Assembly: GCA_037200045.1 (NCBI GenBank)
Contig: JBBCHM010000002.1
Coordinates: 1,229,241 to 1,293,240, forward strand
Reading direction: 5' to 3'
DNA from: Rhizomicrobium sp.
GTDB lineage: Bacteria; Pseudomonadota; Alphaproteobacteria; Micropepsales; Micropepsaceae
DNA: 64,000 bases
A model generated the notes under the pieces. It was not told the origin of the DNA, did no database searches, and worked only from the letters and a program-made list of their open reading frames with translations. The position numbers were made by a program, and so were the translations under genes. This document shows positions 35,622 to 48,335 of the stretch, piece after piece (within the stretch, counting starts at the first letter, position 1; each line of letters starts with the position of its first letter).

Positions 35622-36644
35622 TTGAAACCGCTTCTCCAAGTCCTCGCCGGCAAGCCCACGCCGCGGCCGCCCATCTGGCTGATGCGGCAGGCCGGACGCT
35701 ACCTGCCCGAATATCGCGCGCTGCGCGCCAACGCGAAGAACTTCATCGATTTCTGCCTGAACCCGGAACTGGCGGTCGAGGTGACGCTGCAGCCGGTGCG
35801 CCGGTTCGGCATGGATGCCGCGATCCTGTTCGCCGATATCCTGCTGGTGCCGCACGCGCTCGGCCAGACGGTCGGCTTCTTCGAGGGCGAGGGGCCGCGC
35901 CTGGAACCCATCCGCGACGCCGCCGCCCTCGCCCGGCTATCCGAGGCGCGGCTTGCCGAAACGCTGGCGCCGGTCATGGCGACGATCAAGGGCGTGCGCG
36001 CCGCCCTGCCCCCCGAGGTGGCGCTGATCGGCTTCGCCGGCGCGCCATGGACGGTCGCCACCTACATGATCGAGGGTCACGGCAAGACCGATTACGAGAA
36101 TTGCCGCCGCATGATGTGGCGCGAGCCGGCGCTGTTCGCGGCGCTGCTGGACAGGCTGGTCGATGCCACGGCGTCCTACCTGATCGCCCAGGCCGACGCC
36201 GGCGCCGAGGCGCTCAAGCTGTTCGATAGCTGGGCCGGGGCCGTGCCGGCGCCGCTGTTCGAGACGGCGGTGACCCAGCCGACCGCGCGCATCGTGAAGG
36301 CCGTCAAGGCGCGGCATCCGAACATCCCGATCATCGGCCTGCCGCGCGGCGCCGGATCGCATGTCGCGCGCTATGCGGCGCAGACCGGCGTCGACGCCGT
36401 GGGGATCGACCACATGACCGATATCGCGGCCGCCGCCGCGACGCTGCCGGCCCTTGTCGCGGCGCAGGGCAATCTCGATCCCATGCTGCTGATGGTGGGT
36501 GGCGAGCCCATGGCGGCCGAGGCGCGCCGCATCGTGGACGCGATGGCGGGGCGGCCGCATATCTTCAATCTCGGCCACGGCGTCTTGCAGCACACGCCGC
36601 CCGATCACGTCGCGCGCCTCGTCGATATCGTCAAGGCCGGCTAG
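35622..36644 (+). CDS. hemE: uroporphyrinogen decarboxylase
   Basis: The product is about 340 residues. PIWLMRQAGRYLPEYR is the HemE signature near the N-terminus, followed by ILFADILLVPHALG with the catalytic Asp, GFAGAPWTVATYMIEG, and FNLGHGVLQHTPPDHV at the end. It decarboxylates the four acetate groups of uroporphyrinogen III to give coproporphyrinogen III in heme synthesis. The only sensible start is a TTG at 35622, with AGG eight bases upstream, because no ATG or GTG occurs near the conserved beginning. It overlaps the convergent DUF2189 gene by 4 bp. Confidence 0.96.
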   Translation: MKPLLQVLAGKPTPRPPIWLMRQAGRYLPEYRALRANAKNFIDFCLNPELAVEVTLQPVRRFGMDAAILFADILLVPHALGQTVGFFEGEGPRLEPIRDAAALARLSEARLAETLAPVMATIKGVRAALPPEVALIGFAGAPWTVATYMIEGHGKTDYENCRRMMWREPALFAALLDRLVDATASYLIAQADAGAEALKLFDSWAGAVPAPLFETAVTQPTARIVKAVKARHPNIPIIGLPRGAGSHVARYAAQTGVDAVGIDHMTDIAAAAATLPALVAAQGNLDPMLLMVGGEPMAAEARRIVDAMAGRPHIFNLGHGVLQHTPPDHVARLVDIVKAG

Positions 36645-37555
36645 TGAACGTCGTCGGACGGATAGAGGCGTAAGGCGGCGCGTCCCTCGCCGTCGCGCGG
36701 CACGAGCTTGCGATAGAGGTGCCAGGTGGCGTGGCCGAGCACCGGGATCGCCACGATCAGGCCGACGAACAGCGGCAGCGAGCCCAGGACCAATCCGGCG
36801 GCTACGATAAGGCCCCAGGCCGCGATCGGCACGGGATTGGCGAGGACCGCGCGGACCGAGGTGCGGATCGCCGCGTCGAAGCCGACATCGCGGTCGAGCA
36901 GCAGCGGGAACGACACCAGGCTGATCGTCATGGCGAAAAGCGCGAACAGGAAACCGATGCCGAAACCCAGGATGATCGTGTCGCGGCCGCCCGGCGTGTG
37001 GAAGATGTCGTGTTCGAACTGCGCCAGCGACACGATGGGCGCCGGCCCGAAGGCGGCCTGGTAGATCTGCCAGGCGACCGTAAGCCAGATGAGAAAGGTC
37101 ACGATCAGGATCGCGCCGAGCACCGCGATGCCGCCGATCGCCGGCGTCTTGAAGACGTCGAAGGCGTTGGTCCAGCGCGCCTCCTGTCCCTGCTCGCGCA
37201 GCCGGCTCATCTCGTAAAGGCCGATGGCGGCGAAGGGGCCGACGATGGCGAAGCCCGAGGCCAGCGGGAACAGGAGCGGAATGAGGTTCATGTTGAAGGC
37301 GATGCGCGCCAGCACGAGCCCGACCGCGGCATAGACGATGCCGACGAACAACACGTCGCTGCGATAAGCCTCGAAATCGGCAAAGCCCTTGGCGAGGGCG
37401 TCGCGCAGATCGGCGAATCCGATCTTGCGCACCGCCGGGATCGGCGAATGGGTGGTGTCCTGCAAATGCTGGAACGAATGGCCGGCCGAGCGCAGCGCCT
37501 GCGCCGCCTCGACGAATTGGGCGCCGGTCCACTCGATGGGGTTCTTGATGGTCAT
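36641..37555 (-). CDS. DUF2189 integral membrane protein
   Basis: The 304-residue protein matches the DUF2189 family. A soluble N-terminal stretch (HSPIPAVRKIGFADLRDALAKG) precedes six membrane helices (DVLFVGIVYAAVGLVLA; LIPLLFPLASGFAIVGPFAAIGLYEM; IAVLGAILIVTFLIWL; and three more). GGGAGGA precedes the ATG at 37555. Function is unknown; family members are widespread in alphaproteobacteria. It converges with hemE. Confidence 0.92.
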   Translation of the reverse strand: MTIKNPIEWTGAQFVEAAQALRSAGHSFQHLQDTTHSPIPAVRKIGFADLRDALAKGFADFEAYRSDVLFVGIVYAAVGLVLARIAFNMNLIPLLFPLASGFAIVGPFAAIGLYEMSRLREQGQEARWTNAFDVFKTPAIGGIAVLGAILIVTFLIWLTVAWQIYQAAFGPAPIVSLAQFEHDIFHTPGGRDTIILGFGIGFLFALFAMTISLVSFPLLLDRDVGFDAAIRTSVRAVLANPVPIAAWGLIVAAGLVLGSLPLFVGLIVAIPVLGHATWHLYRKLVPRDGEGRAALRLYPSDDVH

Positions 37556-37704
37556 GGCTGTCCTCCCGAACGTTTTGTCGTTCGAGGGCTCGGAGCGCGT
37601 GGCCAGCGGACGTCCCATGCCGTCGGTCACGGGAGACCCCGCAACCTTCGATGACGGCACTATACACGCGCGCGGCCGTTCCTCACGTCATTTATGCGCG
37701 GGCA

Positions 37705-40085
37705 TCAGCGGCTCCGTTTCCGGGCGGCTTTTTTCACCTTCTTCTTCGGTTTGGCCTTTATGGCTTTTTTCTTGGGTTTGGTTGGCTTTTTCGCGCGCTT
37801 GGCCGGCGCCGTCGCCACCTTCGCATCGGCGGGCGGCGGCCCGTCGCCGCCGGGCGAGGTTTCGGTGCAGGGCGGCACCACCAGCTTGCCGTCGGCGCCC
37901 AGACTCACCTTGTCGAGCGGGAAGGAGGGCAGGAAACATTTCTGCCGATAGAGCGCCTCCATGTCGGCATAGGCGAACGGCGTCGGCGGCGCGGCGGTCA
38001 GGCCGCCCGCGCGCCAGGCCGCTTCCCAGATGCGCGCCAGGGTCAGCGCGCCGTCCTTCATGCACGCAGCGGTCTTGTCCTTGAGCTGGGCCCACAGGAC
38101 ATCGGTCTGGCTCTTGCCCATGTTGTTGTCGAACAGATCGACGATGGTGAGCGGCGGCAGGCGCGCCACCGTGCGGCGCATCAGCTCGGTGACCGCGAAG
38201 GCGACGTCCTGGCCGGCCGGCGGATCGCCCGCGACCGGGGCGACCGCGCCGGGATCGGCCGCGGCGATCATCGGCAGAAGCTCCTTGCCGTGCAGGCCGA
38301 TCATCGTGGTCTCGTAGACGCTGTGGACCTTGATCTGTTTCTTGTCGCCGAGGTCGCGGCCGTGATGGTATTGCGAAACATGCAGCGGCTGGCAGGCGTC
38401 GCCGACGTAATGCGCCATCAATCCGCCGGCGGTGACGAATTTGAGGATGTTGGGCGGGTTCTCCTTCGCGAAGCCCACCATGCCTTCGTACATCTGCCAG
38501 ACGCGGAACGGCAGCGCGCCGCGCTTGTCGTTCTCGCCGATGCCGGCGTAGTAGGCGTTCCAGGCCTCGGGCGTGATGCCCGTCTTGTCGACCGACATGT
38601 CGAGCAGCGTCTTGCCGTCCGTGCCCGGCTTGTCCATGTCGGCGAAGTGATTGGATTCGTCGCTCTTGAACCGCGTCGTGCGCCAGACCAGATCGGCGAC
38701 ATCGGCCAGCGGCGGCGGCCCACCATCGGGCGCGGTCGCCTTCTTCCAGGTCTTCTCGAGCTCCTCGTCCGGCAGGCCGATATTCGCGCCATTGGCCTTC
38801 ATCAGCGCCGCGAGCGCGGGATAGGCGTCGTCGATCAGCGCGCAGGCGAGCGCGCCGATCTTGGTGTGGCCCCACTCGCCCCAATATTCGGTGTGGCCGG
38901 TCATCCAGTCGCTGATCACCTCGACATCGAGTTCGCGGCAGATCGTGGAGAGGCAGGTCGCGAGCGCGAGCTGCACCGAGTTGCGCCCGCCCGGCGCCAG
39001 CAATTCCTGGCCGCCCCATTCCAGGCCGAAGGCGCGGCGGCGGGGCGCCCCCGCCGCATTCACCGGCGGCGCCTCGCCCGGCGAGGATGGATCGGCCTTG
39101 AGGTCCGCGACGTCCTCGAACCACAGCGTGCCCGAATTGCCCGGCAGATTGTTGACCGGCGTGGCCGCGTCGCGCGGGCCGATGGCGAAATCGCTGACGT
39201 ATTCGTAGCCGCCGACCGTCTTGTAGCGATAGAATAGCCCCATGATGCGGCCCTTCATGGCGCCGCTGACCGCGCCGAAGGCGGCGACCGGACAGCCGAT
39301 CATGTCGAGGCTGAAGGAATCGACGTTCAGGTCCCAGACCTGGCTGATCTCGCCCATGCCGTAGACCTGCGCCGTCCAGTCATGGACCGAATCGATCCGG
39401 ATGAGGCCCCGCGTCGAGATTGGCGAGCACGCGCTGGCCGGGCCAGCCGGGATAGACCTCGCCGAACGGCATCTTGGCGAGTTGGGCGGGCGCGCTCACG
39501 CCGATCCGCCTTGTGGTGTCGCCGAAGCCCACGAAGATCTCGCGACCGGCATCGCCCGTGACATGGCGGTTGGTGAGCGCGTAGACCGAATCCCCGTCCG
39601 TCACCAGGCAGCCGGCCGAGCCGATATGCTGGCGCCCCTGCACCGTGACCGACACCGGATAGCCGCCGCCCAGAAGATCGCTTTTGTAGGTCGGCATCGG
39701 CGGCTGCTGCGGCAGGCCGGGATCGCGGCTCACCTCGACGACGCAGGTCGGCACGACGCGGCCATCGGGCAGATAGAGCCGCGACGGCACGTATTCGCGC
39801 GCCCCGGTCATGGACGAATTTGTCGGGCTCCAGCCACTGCTCGACGAAGACCAGAACGCAGGGCCAGGAGGCATCAACGATCGTCGTGTTGTCGAGCCGG
39901 CGCGGGCCCAACGTGGTTTTGCCTTTCGCGCCGGCATGGGCCGCCTCGCCGTCGCGCAGCAGATAGCGGCCGATGGCCGTGGCGTAGACGCCTTCCAGAT
40001 GCGCGAGATGGACGTGATAGGCCTCCCGCGCGTCGAGCAGGTCCTTGATCGAAAGCGAAGCGAATTTGCGTGAGACGTCGTCCAC
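37705..40085 (-). CDS. trypsin-like protease fused to an S1/P1-nuclease-like domain (two apparent frameshifts)
   Basis: As read, the frame breaks at CCCC runs at 39802 and 39407. Removing one base at each restores about 792 residues. Residues 1-100 are helical. About 110-330 is a trypsin-like domain with His in LTNRHVTGD, Asp in NLDAGLIRID and Ser in LPGNSGTLWF. From about 400 comes an S1/P1-nuclease or zinc-phospholipase-C-like domain: EWGHTKIGALA, SNHFADMD, AHYVGDACQPLHVSQYHHG, KVHSVYE. A Lys/Ala/Pro-rich tail ends the protein. There is no signal peptide. The start is GTG at 40085 after GGGGGG; a TTG at 40097 is possible. The role is unknown. Confidence 0.8.
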
Positions 40086-40307
40086 GGCACCCCCCAATGA
40101 TGGATGTGACGAACAACGCGAAAGCCGAAATCAGGCTACGCCCGCGAAAACGCGAGAAGCCGCGCGCACGGGCGGCCGATGGTATGCGGGAAGGTTAGCA
40201 AAGCCGGAGCGGCGCCGGAAGCGCTGCGTATGCGGGCTATGACAAATTGCAATCGGAAGATTGCAACCGACTCTAAGTGTCCCGAATGCGAAGTTCGCAC
40301 ATCTCGG

Positions 40308-40398
40308 TGTCATCCGCCGCGAATGCGGCGGACCCAGGTGAAATCTGCACCGCCACAACGGTTTTCACCTGGATGGCCCGCATTCGCGGGCCATGACA
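40308..40398. repeat. REP-like double-palindrome, copy 1
   Basis: TGTCATCCGCCGCGAATGCG opens a 91-bp element whose second half is its inverted complement, ending in CATGACA. Each arm is itself a small hairpin (CCGCCGCGAATGCGGCGG). Related copies lie at 46979 and 54198. It lies in the 375-bp non-coding interval between the protease fusion and the P450 gene. Confidence 0.85.
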
Positions 40399-40460
40399 TC
40401 TTTGCCTTGGATCGCGCGACGGGCGCGACCGGGTGATGACGGCGTAATGGACGGCGCCCT

Positions 40461-41729
40461 TCACAGGCGTTTCGGAATCACCACGTCGAGATGTTCGTAA
40501 CCCTTGACGAAGGTCGAGTAGACGCGTTGCGGCTCGCCCACCACTTCGATCACCGGGAAACGCTTGAAGATCTCTTCCCAGATGATCTGGAGCTGAAGCT
40601 CCGCCAGCCGGTTGCCGACGCAGCGGTGGATGCCGAAGCCGAAGGAGATGTGGCGGCGCGGATTCTCGCGGTCGACGATGTAGTCGTTGGGGCGGTCGAT
40701 CACCGTCTCGTCGCGATTGCCCGAGACGTACCACATCACGACCTTGTCGCCCTTCTTGATCTGCTTGCCCTGGAATTCGATGTCCTGCGTCGCGGTGCGG
40801 CGCATATGGGCGAGCGGGGTCTGCCAGCGGATGGTCTCCGACACCATCGAGGAGATCAGGTCCGGATTGGCGCGCAGCTTGGCGTATTGGTCGGGGTTCT
40901 GGTTCAGCGCCAGCACGCTGCCGGTGATCGTGTTGCGCGTCGTGTCGTTGCCGCCGACGGTGAGCAGGACGACGTTGCCGAAATATTCGCGCGGCTCCAT
41001 GTTCCGCGTCGCCGGATTGTGCGCCAGCATCGAGATCAGATCGCCCCTGGCCTCGGTCGCGTTGACCCGCTCGTTCCACAGATTCGTGAAATAGGCGTGG
41101 TATTCCTGCAGAATCGCCATCTTCTGCTCGAGCGTGTCGACGAGGCCGAAGCCCGGCACGGCGGTGACCACGTCGGACCAGTAGGTGAGCTTGCGCCGCT
41201 CCTCGAACGGGAAATCGAACAGCGTGGCGAGCGTCATCGTCGTCAGCTCGATGGAGACCTTGTCGACCCAGTCGAACTTTTCGCCGATCGGCAGCGAATC
41301 GAGGATCTTGCCGGCGCGCTCGCGGATGATGGGGCCGAGATATTGCAGATTGGCCGGCGACACGACCGGCGTCACCACCTTGCGCTGGATGTCGTGGCGC
41401 GGCGGGTCCATCGCGATGAACATCGGCAGCGGCTCCTGGTTCGCCGCCCCGCCACCGATCGTGATGCCGCCATAGGTGAAATCGGAGGAGAACACCTGGT
41501 GGTTGGTATCGACCGCCATGATGTCGTTGTACTTGGTGATCGACCAGTACGGGCCGAACTCGCTGTCGGCGCAGTAGTGCACCGGGTCTTCGCGGCGCAG
41601 GCGCTCGAAATAGGGCCACATCGTGTCGGTCTTGAACAGGATGCCCTGCGCCACGTCGATCTTGTCGAGCGGCAGCGCATAGGCGGCGTCGCGGGCGTCT
41701 TTCTCGAGCGCGTTGACGGCGATGTTCAT
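40461..41729 (-). CDS. cytochrome P450, CYP153-like alkane hydroxylase
   Basis: The 422-residue soluble P450 has the I-helix LLTVGGNDTTRNT, the ExxR motif in SETIRWQTP and the heme-ligand loop FGFGIHRCVGNRLAE. The N-terminal half (FGPYWSITKYNDIMAVDTN, EPLPMFIAMDPPRHDIQRK) resembles CYP153, the bacterial family that hydroxylates terminal carbons of medium-chain alkanes and related compounds. GAGGT precedes the ATG. A 2Fe-2S ferredoxin gene lies 12 bp upstream in the same operon and is its likely electron donor; no ferredoxin reductase is present. Confidence 0.93.
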   Translation of the reverse strand: MNIAVNALEKDARDAAYALPLDKIDVAQGILFKTDTMWPYFERLRREDPVHYCADSEFGPYWSITKYNDIMAVDTNHQVFSSDFTYGGITIGGGAANQEPLPMFIAMDPPRHDIQRKVVTPVVSPANLQYLGPIIRERAGKILDSLPIGEKFDWVDKVSIELTTMTLATLFDFPFEERRKLTYWSDVVTAVPGFGLVDTLEQKMAILQEYHAYFTNLWNERVNATEARGDLISMLAHNPATRNMEPREYFGNVVLLTVGGNDTTRNTITGSVLALNQNPDQYAKLRANPDLISSMVSETIRWQTPLAHMRRTATQDIEFQGKQIKKGDKVVMWYVSGNRDETVIDRPNDYIVDRENPRRHISFGFGIHRCVGNRLAELQLQIIWEEIFKRFPVIEVVGEPQRVYSTFVKGYEHLDVVIPKRL

Positions 41730-41741
41730 GGCTTGACCTCG

Positions 41742-43270
<1,529 letters not shown>

Positions 43271-43292
43271 GTTCCTCTCCCGTGTCGTTGCT

Positions 43293-43883
43293 TTATTGAT
43301 CCACCAGCGACTGCAACAAGGCCGCGGTGCGTTCGATGAAGATTTCGCGCTCGGGCCCGGCGAGCGGCTCGTCGCGCACCAGCCGTTCCACCAGAAGGCC
43401 GATGAACACCGCCGCCAAGAGCCGCGCCCGCGCCGGCGCGCCCTCGCCGCCGATCCATTCGCGGATCGGGCCCATGAAGCGCGCCTGCACCGCCTCGTTC
43501 AGCAGCGGCGCGGTCGCCGGCGAGGTGGCGGCGCGCAGCAGGAACTGGAAGACATGGGTGCGATCGCTGTGCTCATGTGCGTGGTTGGCCATCATCTTGG
43601 CGATGTCGCGGCCGAAGCTCTTGCGGTCCCACTGGTAGATGCCGTCGGGGCTGATCGAGTCCTTAAGCGCGGCGGCGAACAGCCCGTCCTTGCCGCCGAA
43701 ATAGCGGTTGATCAGCGCCGCGTCGGCGCCGGCCTCGGCGGCGATGTCGCGCAGGAAGGCGCCGTCATAGCCGGACTTGGCAAAATGCGTCTTGGCGGCG
43801 GCGAGGATGGCGGCGCGAGTCGCTTCGGCATCGCGCCGACGGGGTGCGGAACGCTCGGGAGCAAAGGCGGCAGCGTTTGTCAT
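43293..43883 (-). CDS. TetR-family transcriptional regulator
   Basis: The 196-residue protein has the TetR helix-turn-helix near the N-terminus (AILAAAKTHFAKSGYDGAFLRDIAAEAGADAALINRYFGGKDGLF), followed by a helical ligand domain with FLLRAATSPATAPLLNEAV. I chose the ATG at 43883; ten more residues from an earlier start look non-coding. It lies 22 bp upstream of the diiron gene on the same strand, so it probably autoregulates the CYP153 cluster in response to a hydrophobic substrate. Confidence 0.93.
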   Translation of the reverse strand: MTNAAAFAPERSAPRRRDAEATRAAILAAAKTHFAKSGYDGAFLRDIAAEAGADAALINRYFGGKDGLFAAALKDSISPDGIYQWDRKSFGRDIAKMMANHAHEHSDRTHVFQFLLRAATSPATAPLLNEAVQARFMGPIREWIGGEGAPARARLLAAVFIGLLVERLVRDEPLAGPEREIFIERTAALLQSLVDQ

Positions 43884-44201
43884 TCTGGGATGACACGGTG
43901 CCGAGGTCGGCAACGGATGTCAACGGGGAATGACATCCCCCTGGCGGTCGGGACGGGACGCCGGACCTACTCGATATTGTGGCGAGAAGCCGATCCACCA
44001 CATCGTACTGTTTTCGAGATTGCGAAACCGATTTTCCGGCATTCGAACCGCGAAAAAATCGAGGGGGTCCCCTCTCGCCGGCCCGGTTTCTCCACGCGAG
44101 GTACACCACCGACATTGCTGATGTGGGGACGCGGGGCGGCGCCGTTCAACTTGTCACGAGGACGGTTCTAGACTCCGGCATCGCTATCGAAAGGACCCGT
44201 C
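43884..44201. other. 318-bp divergent intergenic region
   Basis: I see no gene. It must hold the promoters of the TetR/CYP153 operon on one strand and the S1/P1 nuclease on the other. No obvious palindromic operator stands out. Confidence 0.4.
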
Positions 44202-45140
44202 ATGACCCGCCCGTTTTCGATTGCCGCGGCCTCGTTCGCCGTGGCGCTGCTTGCCGCCAATCCCGCCGGCGCCTGGAGCCGGCCCGGCCATATGCTGACG
44301 GCCGCCATCGCCTTCGACGATTTGAGCGCGCACGATCCCGCTGTGCTCGACACCATCGCGGCCCTGCTCGCCAGGCATCCCGATCACGGCCCGTTCGAAG
44401 TGGCGGCAGACCGGACCAGCGGCGCCGAGCGCACGCTGCGCCTGATGATGGAATGCGCCCGCTGGCCGGACGACCAGCGGGGCACGCCCTTCGACCATCC
44501 GACCTGGCATTATGCGGAAGTAGCGACGGCCGGCGCCGGCGCGCCCGCCGACATGCCGAAGGCGGTTTCCGGCCAGGCGATCGAGGCGCTGCGCCTCACG
44601 CTGGCCGAGGCCGGCGATCCGCTGGCGCCGGTCGCGGACCGGGCGCTGGCGCTGTGCTGGGTGATGCACCTGGCGGGCGACATTCAGCAGCCGCTGCACA
44701 ATTCGACGCTCTATTCGGCGACCTATCCGCAGGGCGACGCGGGCGGCGGCAAGCAGTTCGTGCGCGATCCGGAGACCGGGACGGTGGTGAGCCTGCACTG
44801 GTACTGGGACGACCGGGTCAACAAGAGCGCCGATCCGCAGACGATCAAGACCCTCGCGGCCAACATCGAGACGCGCTTTCCGCGCGGCGGCCTGAGCGAA
44901 TTGTCCGGGCCGCAGGAGGTCGCGCAATGGGCGGCGGAGAGCCACGCGCTGGCGGTGCAGCACGCCTATCCGGCAAGCCTCGCGACCGCCACGGCCGAGG
45001 CGAACGCACCGACCGTCCCGGCCGATTACGCGAAGATGAGCTACGAGATCTCGTCGCGGCGTCTGGCGCTCGGCGGCTATCGCCTGGCCGACCTGCTGCG
45101 CGCGATCGCGGCGGCCCCGGTGGCGAAGGATGCGAAGTAA
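44202..45140 (+). CDS. secreted S1/P1 nuclease
   Basis: The 312-residue protein has a signal peptide (FSIAAASFAVALLAANPAGA) cut before Trp. The mature end WSRPGHM supplies the Trp and His zinc ligands. The remaining ligands are visible: CARWPDD, HYAEV, CWVMHLAGDIQQPLHNS (His-x3-Asp-x5-His) and LHWYWDDRV. It is a zinc-dependent single-strand nuclease, probably periplasmic or secreted and used for phosphate or nucleotide scavenging. AAAGGA supports the ATG. Confidence 0.95.
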   Translation: MTRPFSIAAASFAVALLAANPAGAWSRPGHMLTAAIAFDDLSAHDPAVLDTIAALLARHPDHGPFEVAADRTSGAERTLRLMMECARWPDDQRGTPFDHPTWHYAEVATAGAGAPADMPKAVSGQAIEALRLTLAEAGDPLAPVADRALALCWVMHLAGDIQQPLHNSTLYSATYPQGDAGGGKQFVRDPETGTVVSLHWYWDDRVNKSADPQTIKTLAANIETRFPRGGLSELSGPQEVAQWAAESHALAVQHAYPASLATATAEANAPTVPADYAKMSYEISSRRLALGGYRLADLLRAIAAAPVAKDAK

Positions 45141-45160
45141 CGCCTGACGGAGACGCCCTG

Positions 45161-45190
45161 CCCTCTCCCCCTGACGGGGAGAGGGTGTTT
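45161..45190. terminator. hairpin between convergent genes
   Basis: CCCTCTCCCC and GGGGAGAGGG form a perfect 10-bp stem with a five-base loop, followed by TGTTTCTT on the plus strand. It sits between the nuclease and frmA stops and could serve both. Confidence 0.65.
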
Positions 45191-45192
45191 CT

Positions 45193-46293
<1,101 letters not shown>

Positions 46294-46438
46294 GGGTCTT
46301 CACCTTCGTTCTGGCAACGGCTTGCTACCCATCGCCGGGATTTTGTCGAAACCGGGAGCGAAGCCGCTTCGACACTTCCAAACCCCGTAACGAAACGGGT
46401 TTCCATGCGTTAAGGAACACGAACCGAGGAACCCACCC

Positions 46439-46600
46439 ATGCATCTCGATATTGTGACGCTCCAGCCGCTGATCGCGCTGATCTTCGGCATTTTGATTCT
46501 GATCGTGCCGCGGATCCTCAATTACCTGATCGCCATCTACCTGATTCTGATCGGTATATTGGGGCTGTTTCCGCACCTGCTCGGCCATGTGACCGCCTGA
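46439..46600 (+). CDS. DUF3096 small membrane protein
   Basis: This 53-residue protein has two hydrophobic helices: LQPLIALIFGILILIVPRIL and NYLIAIYLILIGILGLF. The pattern LxPLIaLIaGILILivPRlLNYivAIYLIliGilGL is the DUF3096 signature. GAGGA lies 8 bp before the ATG. Function is unknown; it is often found near stress-response genes. Confidence 0.92.
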   Translation: MHLDIVTLQPLIALIFGILILIVPRILNYLIAIYLILIGILGLFPHLLGHVTA

Positions 46601-46682
46601 CAGCAACCATCGGCGCACCGGTCCGTTTTCTTGCCAGCGAGGCTGACGCGCAGGCGCGCGCCGGCCGCGACTGGAGGATATC

Positions 46683-46939
46683 ATGACCGCGACGAAACCG
46701 ACGGGGCCTGCGGCCAGAAGCAGACACCCGCCAGAGCACAAGACGCAGGAAGACAAGATCGACCGGCAGATGAAGGATTCCTTCCGGCGTCCGATCCGCC
46801 GTCCTTCTCGGGCGGCAAGCACATCATCGGCGCGCCGGTCGAGCGCGAAAGCGATTCGCCGACGGCGGAGACGCATGCGGTGAAGGAAGCCGAGAAGAAG
46901 GTAAAGACCGGCGACGCCAAGGTGCCGCATACTTATTGA
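46683..46939 (+). CDS. small hydrophilic protein, 85 aa (one apparent frameshift)
   Basis: GGAGG precedes the ATG. After 34 residues the frame breaks at a CC pair at 46784. Restoring one base joins IDRQMKDSF to PASDPPSFSGGKHIIGAP and continues through a Glu/Lys-rich end to DAKVPHTY. The SFPASDPPS motif is common in small uncharacterised alphaproteobacterial proteins. It follows the DUF3096 gene on the same strand. Confidence 0.7.
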
Positions 46940-46978
46940 GTCGCCTGGGACGGGAAAGTCCCTCAATTCAAAAACAGG

Positions 46979-47061
46979 TGTCATGCCCCGCGAATGCGGG
47001 GCACCCAGTTGATATCGCCAATAGGCGTCACCTGGGTCCGCCGCATTCGCGGCGGATGACA
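46979..47061. repeat. REP-like double-palindrome, copy 2
   Basis: This 83-bp member of the family at 40308 and 54198 opens TGTCATGCCCCGCGAATGCG and closes with CCGCCGCATTCGCGGCGGAT and GACA. Here the first arm has CCCCG instead of CCGCCG. It sits between two convergent genes. Confidence 0.85.
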
Positions 47062-47080
47062 ACCGTATTGATGATGCCAA

Positions 47081-48161
47081 TCACTCCGCCGCCTTCGCTG
47101 CCGCGCCTTTGCCCCGTGCGATCCGTTCCTCAGCCATCCGGTCCGCGATCACGTTGGTCGGCTCGCCGTCCTTGGCGGCGCGGGTGAAGATCGCGCTCAG
47201 CGTCTCGGCGATGGCGAGGACGCGGCGGTCGACCTCTTCGTCGCTCCAGTTCTCGATCTGGGCGGCGACGCGGATGATGCCGCCGCCGTTGATCACATAG
47301 TCCGGCGCATAGAGGATGCCCAGGTCGCGCAGCATCGCGCCGTGGTGGTCGCGGGCGAGCTGGTTGTTGGCGCCGCCGGCGACGACCTTGGCGGAAAGCC
47401 GCGGGATCGACTGGTCGTTCAGGATCGCGCCGAGCGCGTTGGGCGACAGCACGTCGCATTCGCAGGTCACGATCTGGTCCGGCGTCGCGGCGACGGCGTG
47501 CAGCGTTTCGACCGCCTCGGCCACCGCCTTGAGATTGGTGTCGGCGACGATCAGCTTCGCGCCTTCGGCATGCAGCCGCTTGGCCACGCCCATGCCGACC
47601 TTGCCGAGGCCCTGGATCGCGACGCGCATGCCCTTGGTCGTGTCGACGCCGAGGCGGTGCTTCACCGCCGCCTTGAGGCCTGAGAACACGCCGAGCGCGG
47701 TGGCGGGGCCCGAGTCGCCGCCCGCCTTGCCTGGCTGGTCGTAGCCCGCGATGAATTTGGTGCCGCCGCCAGCTTCCCCAGAATTCACCGGCATGTCGGC
47801 CGGCAGGATGCCGACATCCATCGCCGTGATGTAGCGACCGCCGAGGCTGTTCACCGCTTCCGCGAAGGCGGCGAATTTCGCGTCCGACTTGTCGGTCGCG
47901 GGATTGCCGAGGATCACCGCCTTGCCGCCGCCCAGCGGCAGATCGGCGATGGCGTTCTTGTAGGACATGCCCTTGGAGAGACGCAGCGCATCGGTCAGCG
48001 CGGCGTCGCCGTTCACGTAAGGATACATCCGCGTGCCGCCGCAGGCCGGCCCCCAGCGCGGTCGAGTGGAGGGCGATGATCGCCTTCAGGCCCGTCTTCT
48101 TGTCGTCGAAAAAGGCGACCGCCTCGTGATGGTCGAAGTCGGGGGAGTCGAACACGTTCAT
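47081..48161 (-). CDS. Leu/Glu/Phe/Val dehydrogenase family protein (one apparent frameshift)
   Basis: About 359 residues result after removing one base of a GG pair at 48044, which joins HSTALGAG to CGGTRMYPYVNG. The catalytic Lys lies in ADLPLGGGKAVILG. The NAD domain has VAIQGLGKVGMGVAKRLHAEG, and GGANNQLA follows. The family deaminates branched-chain or aromatic amino acids to 2-oxo acids. AAAGG precedes the ATG. It is divergent from phenylalanine hydroxylase, so an aromatic amino acid is a reasonable but unproven substrate. Confidence 0.88.
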
Positions 48162-48335
48162 GCAGGGGACCTTTGTTCCGGCGCGCCGCGACCATACCGC
48201 TTATGTCCGGCAATTGGCTTGCGACTTTGACGGCGCGGCCCGCAACACTGGTGCCCGCGCGGCGCGGGTTGCGCAACAAAAATCGGTTCCGCGCGGCGGC
48301 TTTACAGCGGCGCTTGCCCGTTCTCTAGTCCGCGC

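Noticed and set aside
40273..40460. C-terminal extension of an alternative frame across the P450 3' region and repeat copy 1
   Set aside because: It reads antisense-like sequence through the palindromic repeat. The real P450 stop is at 40461.
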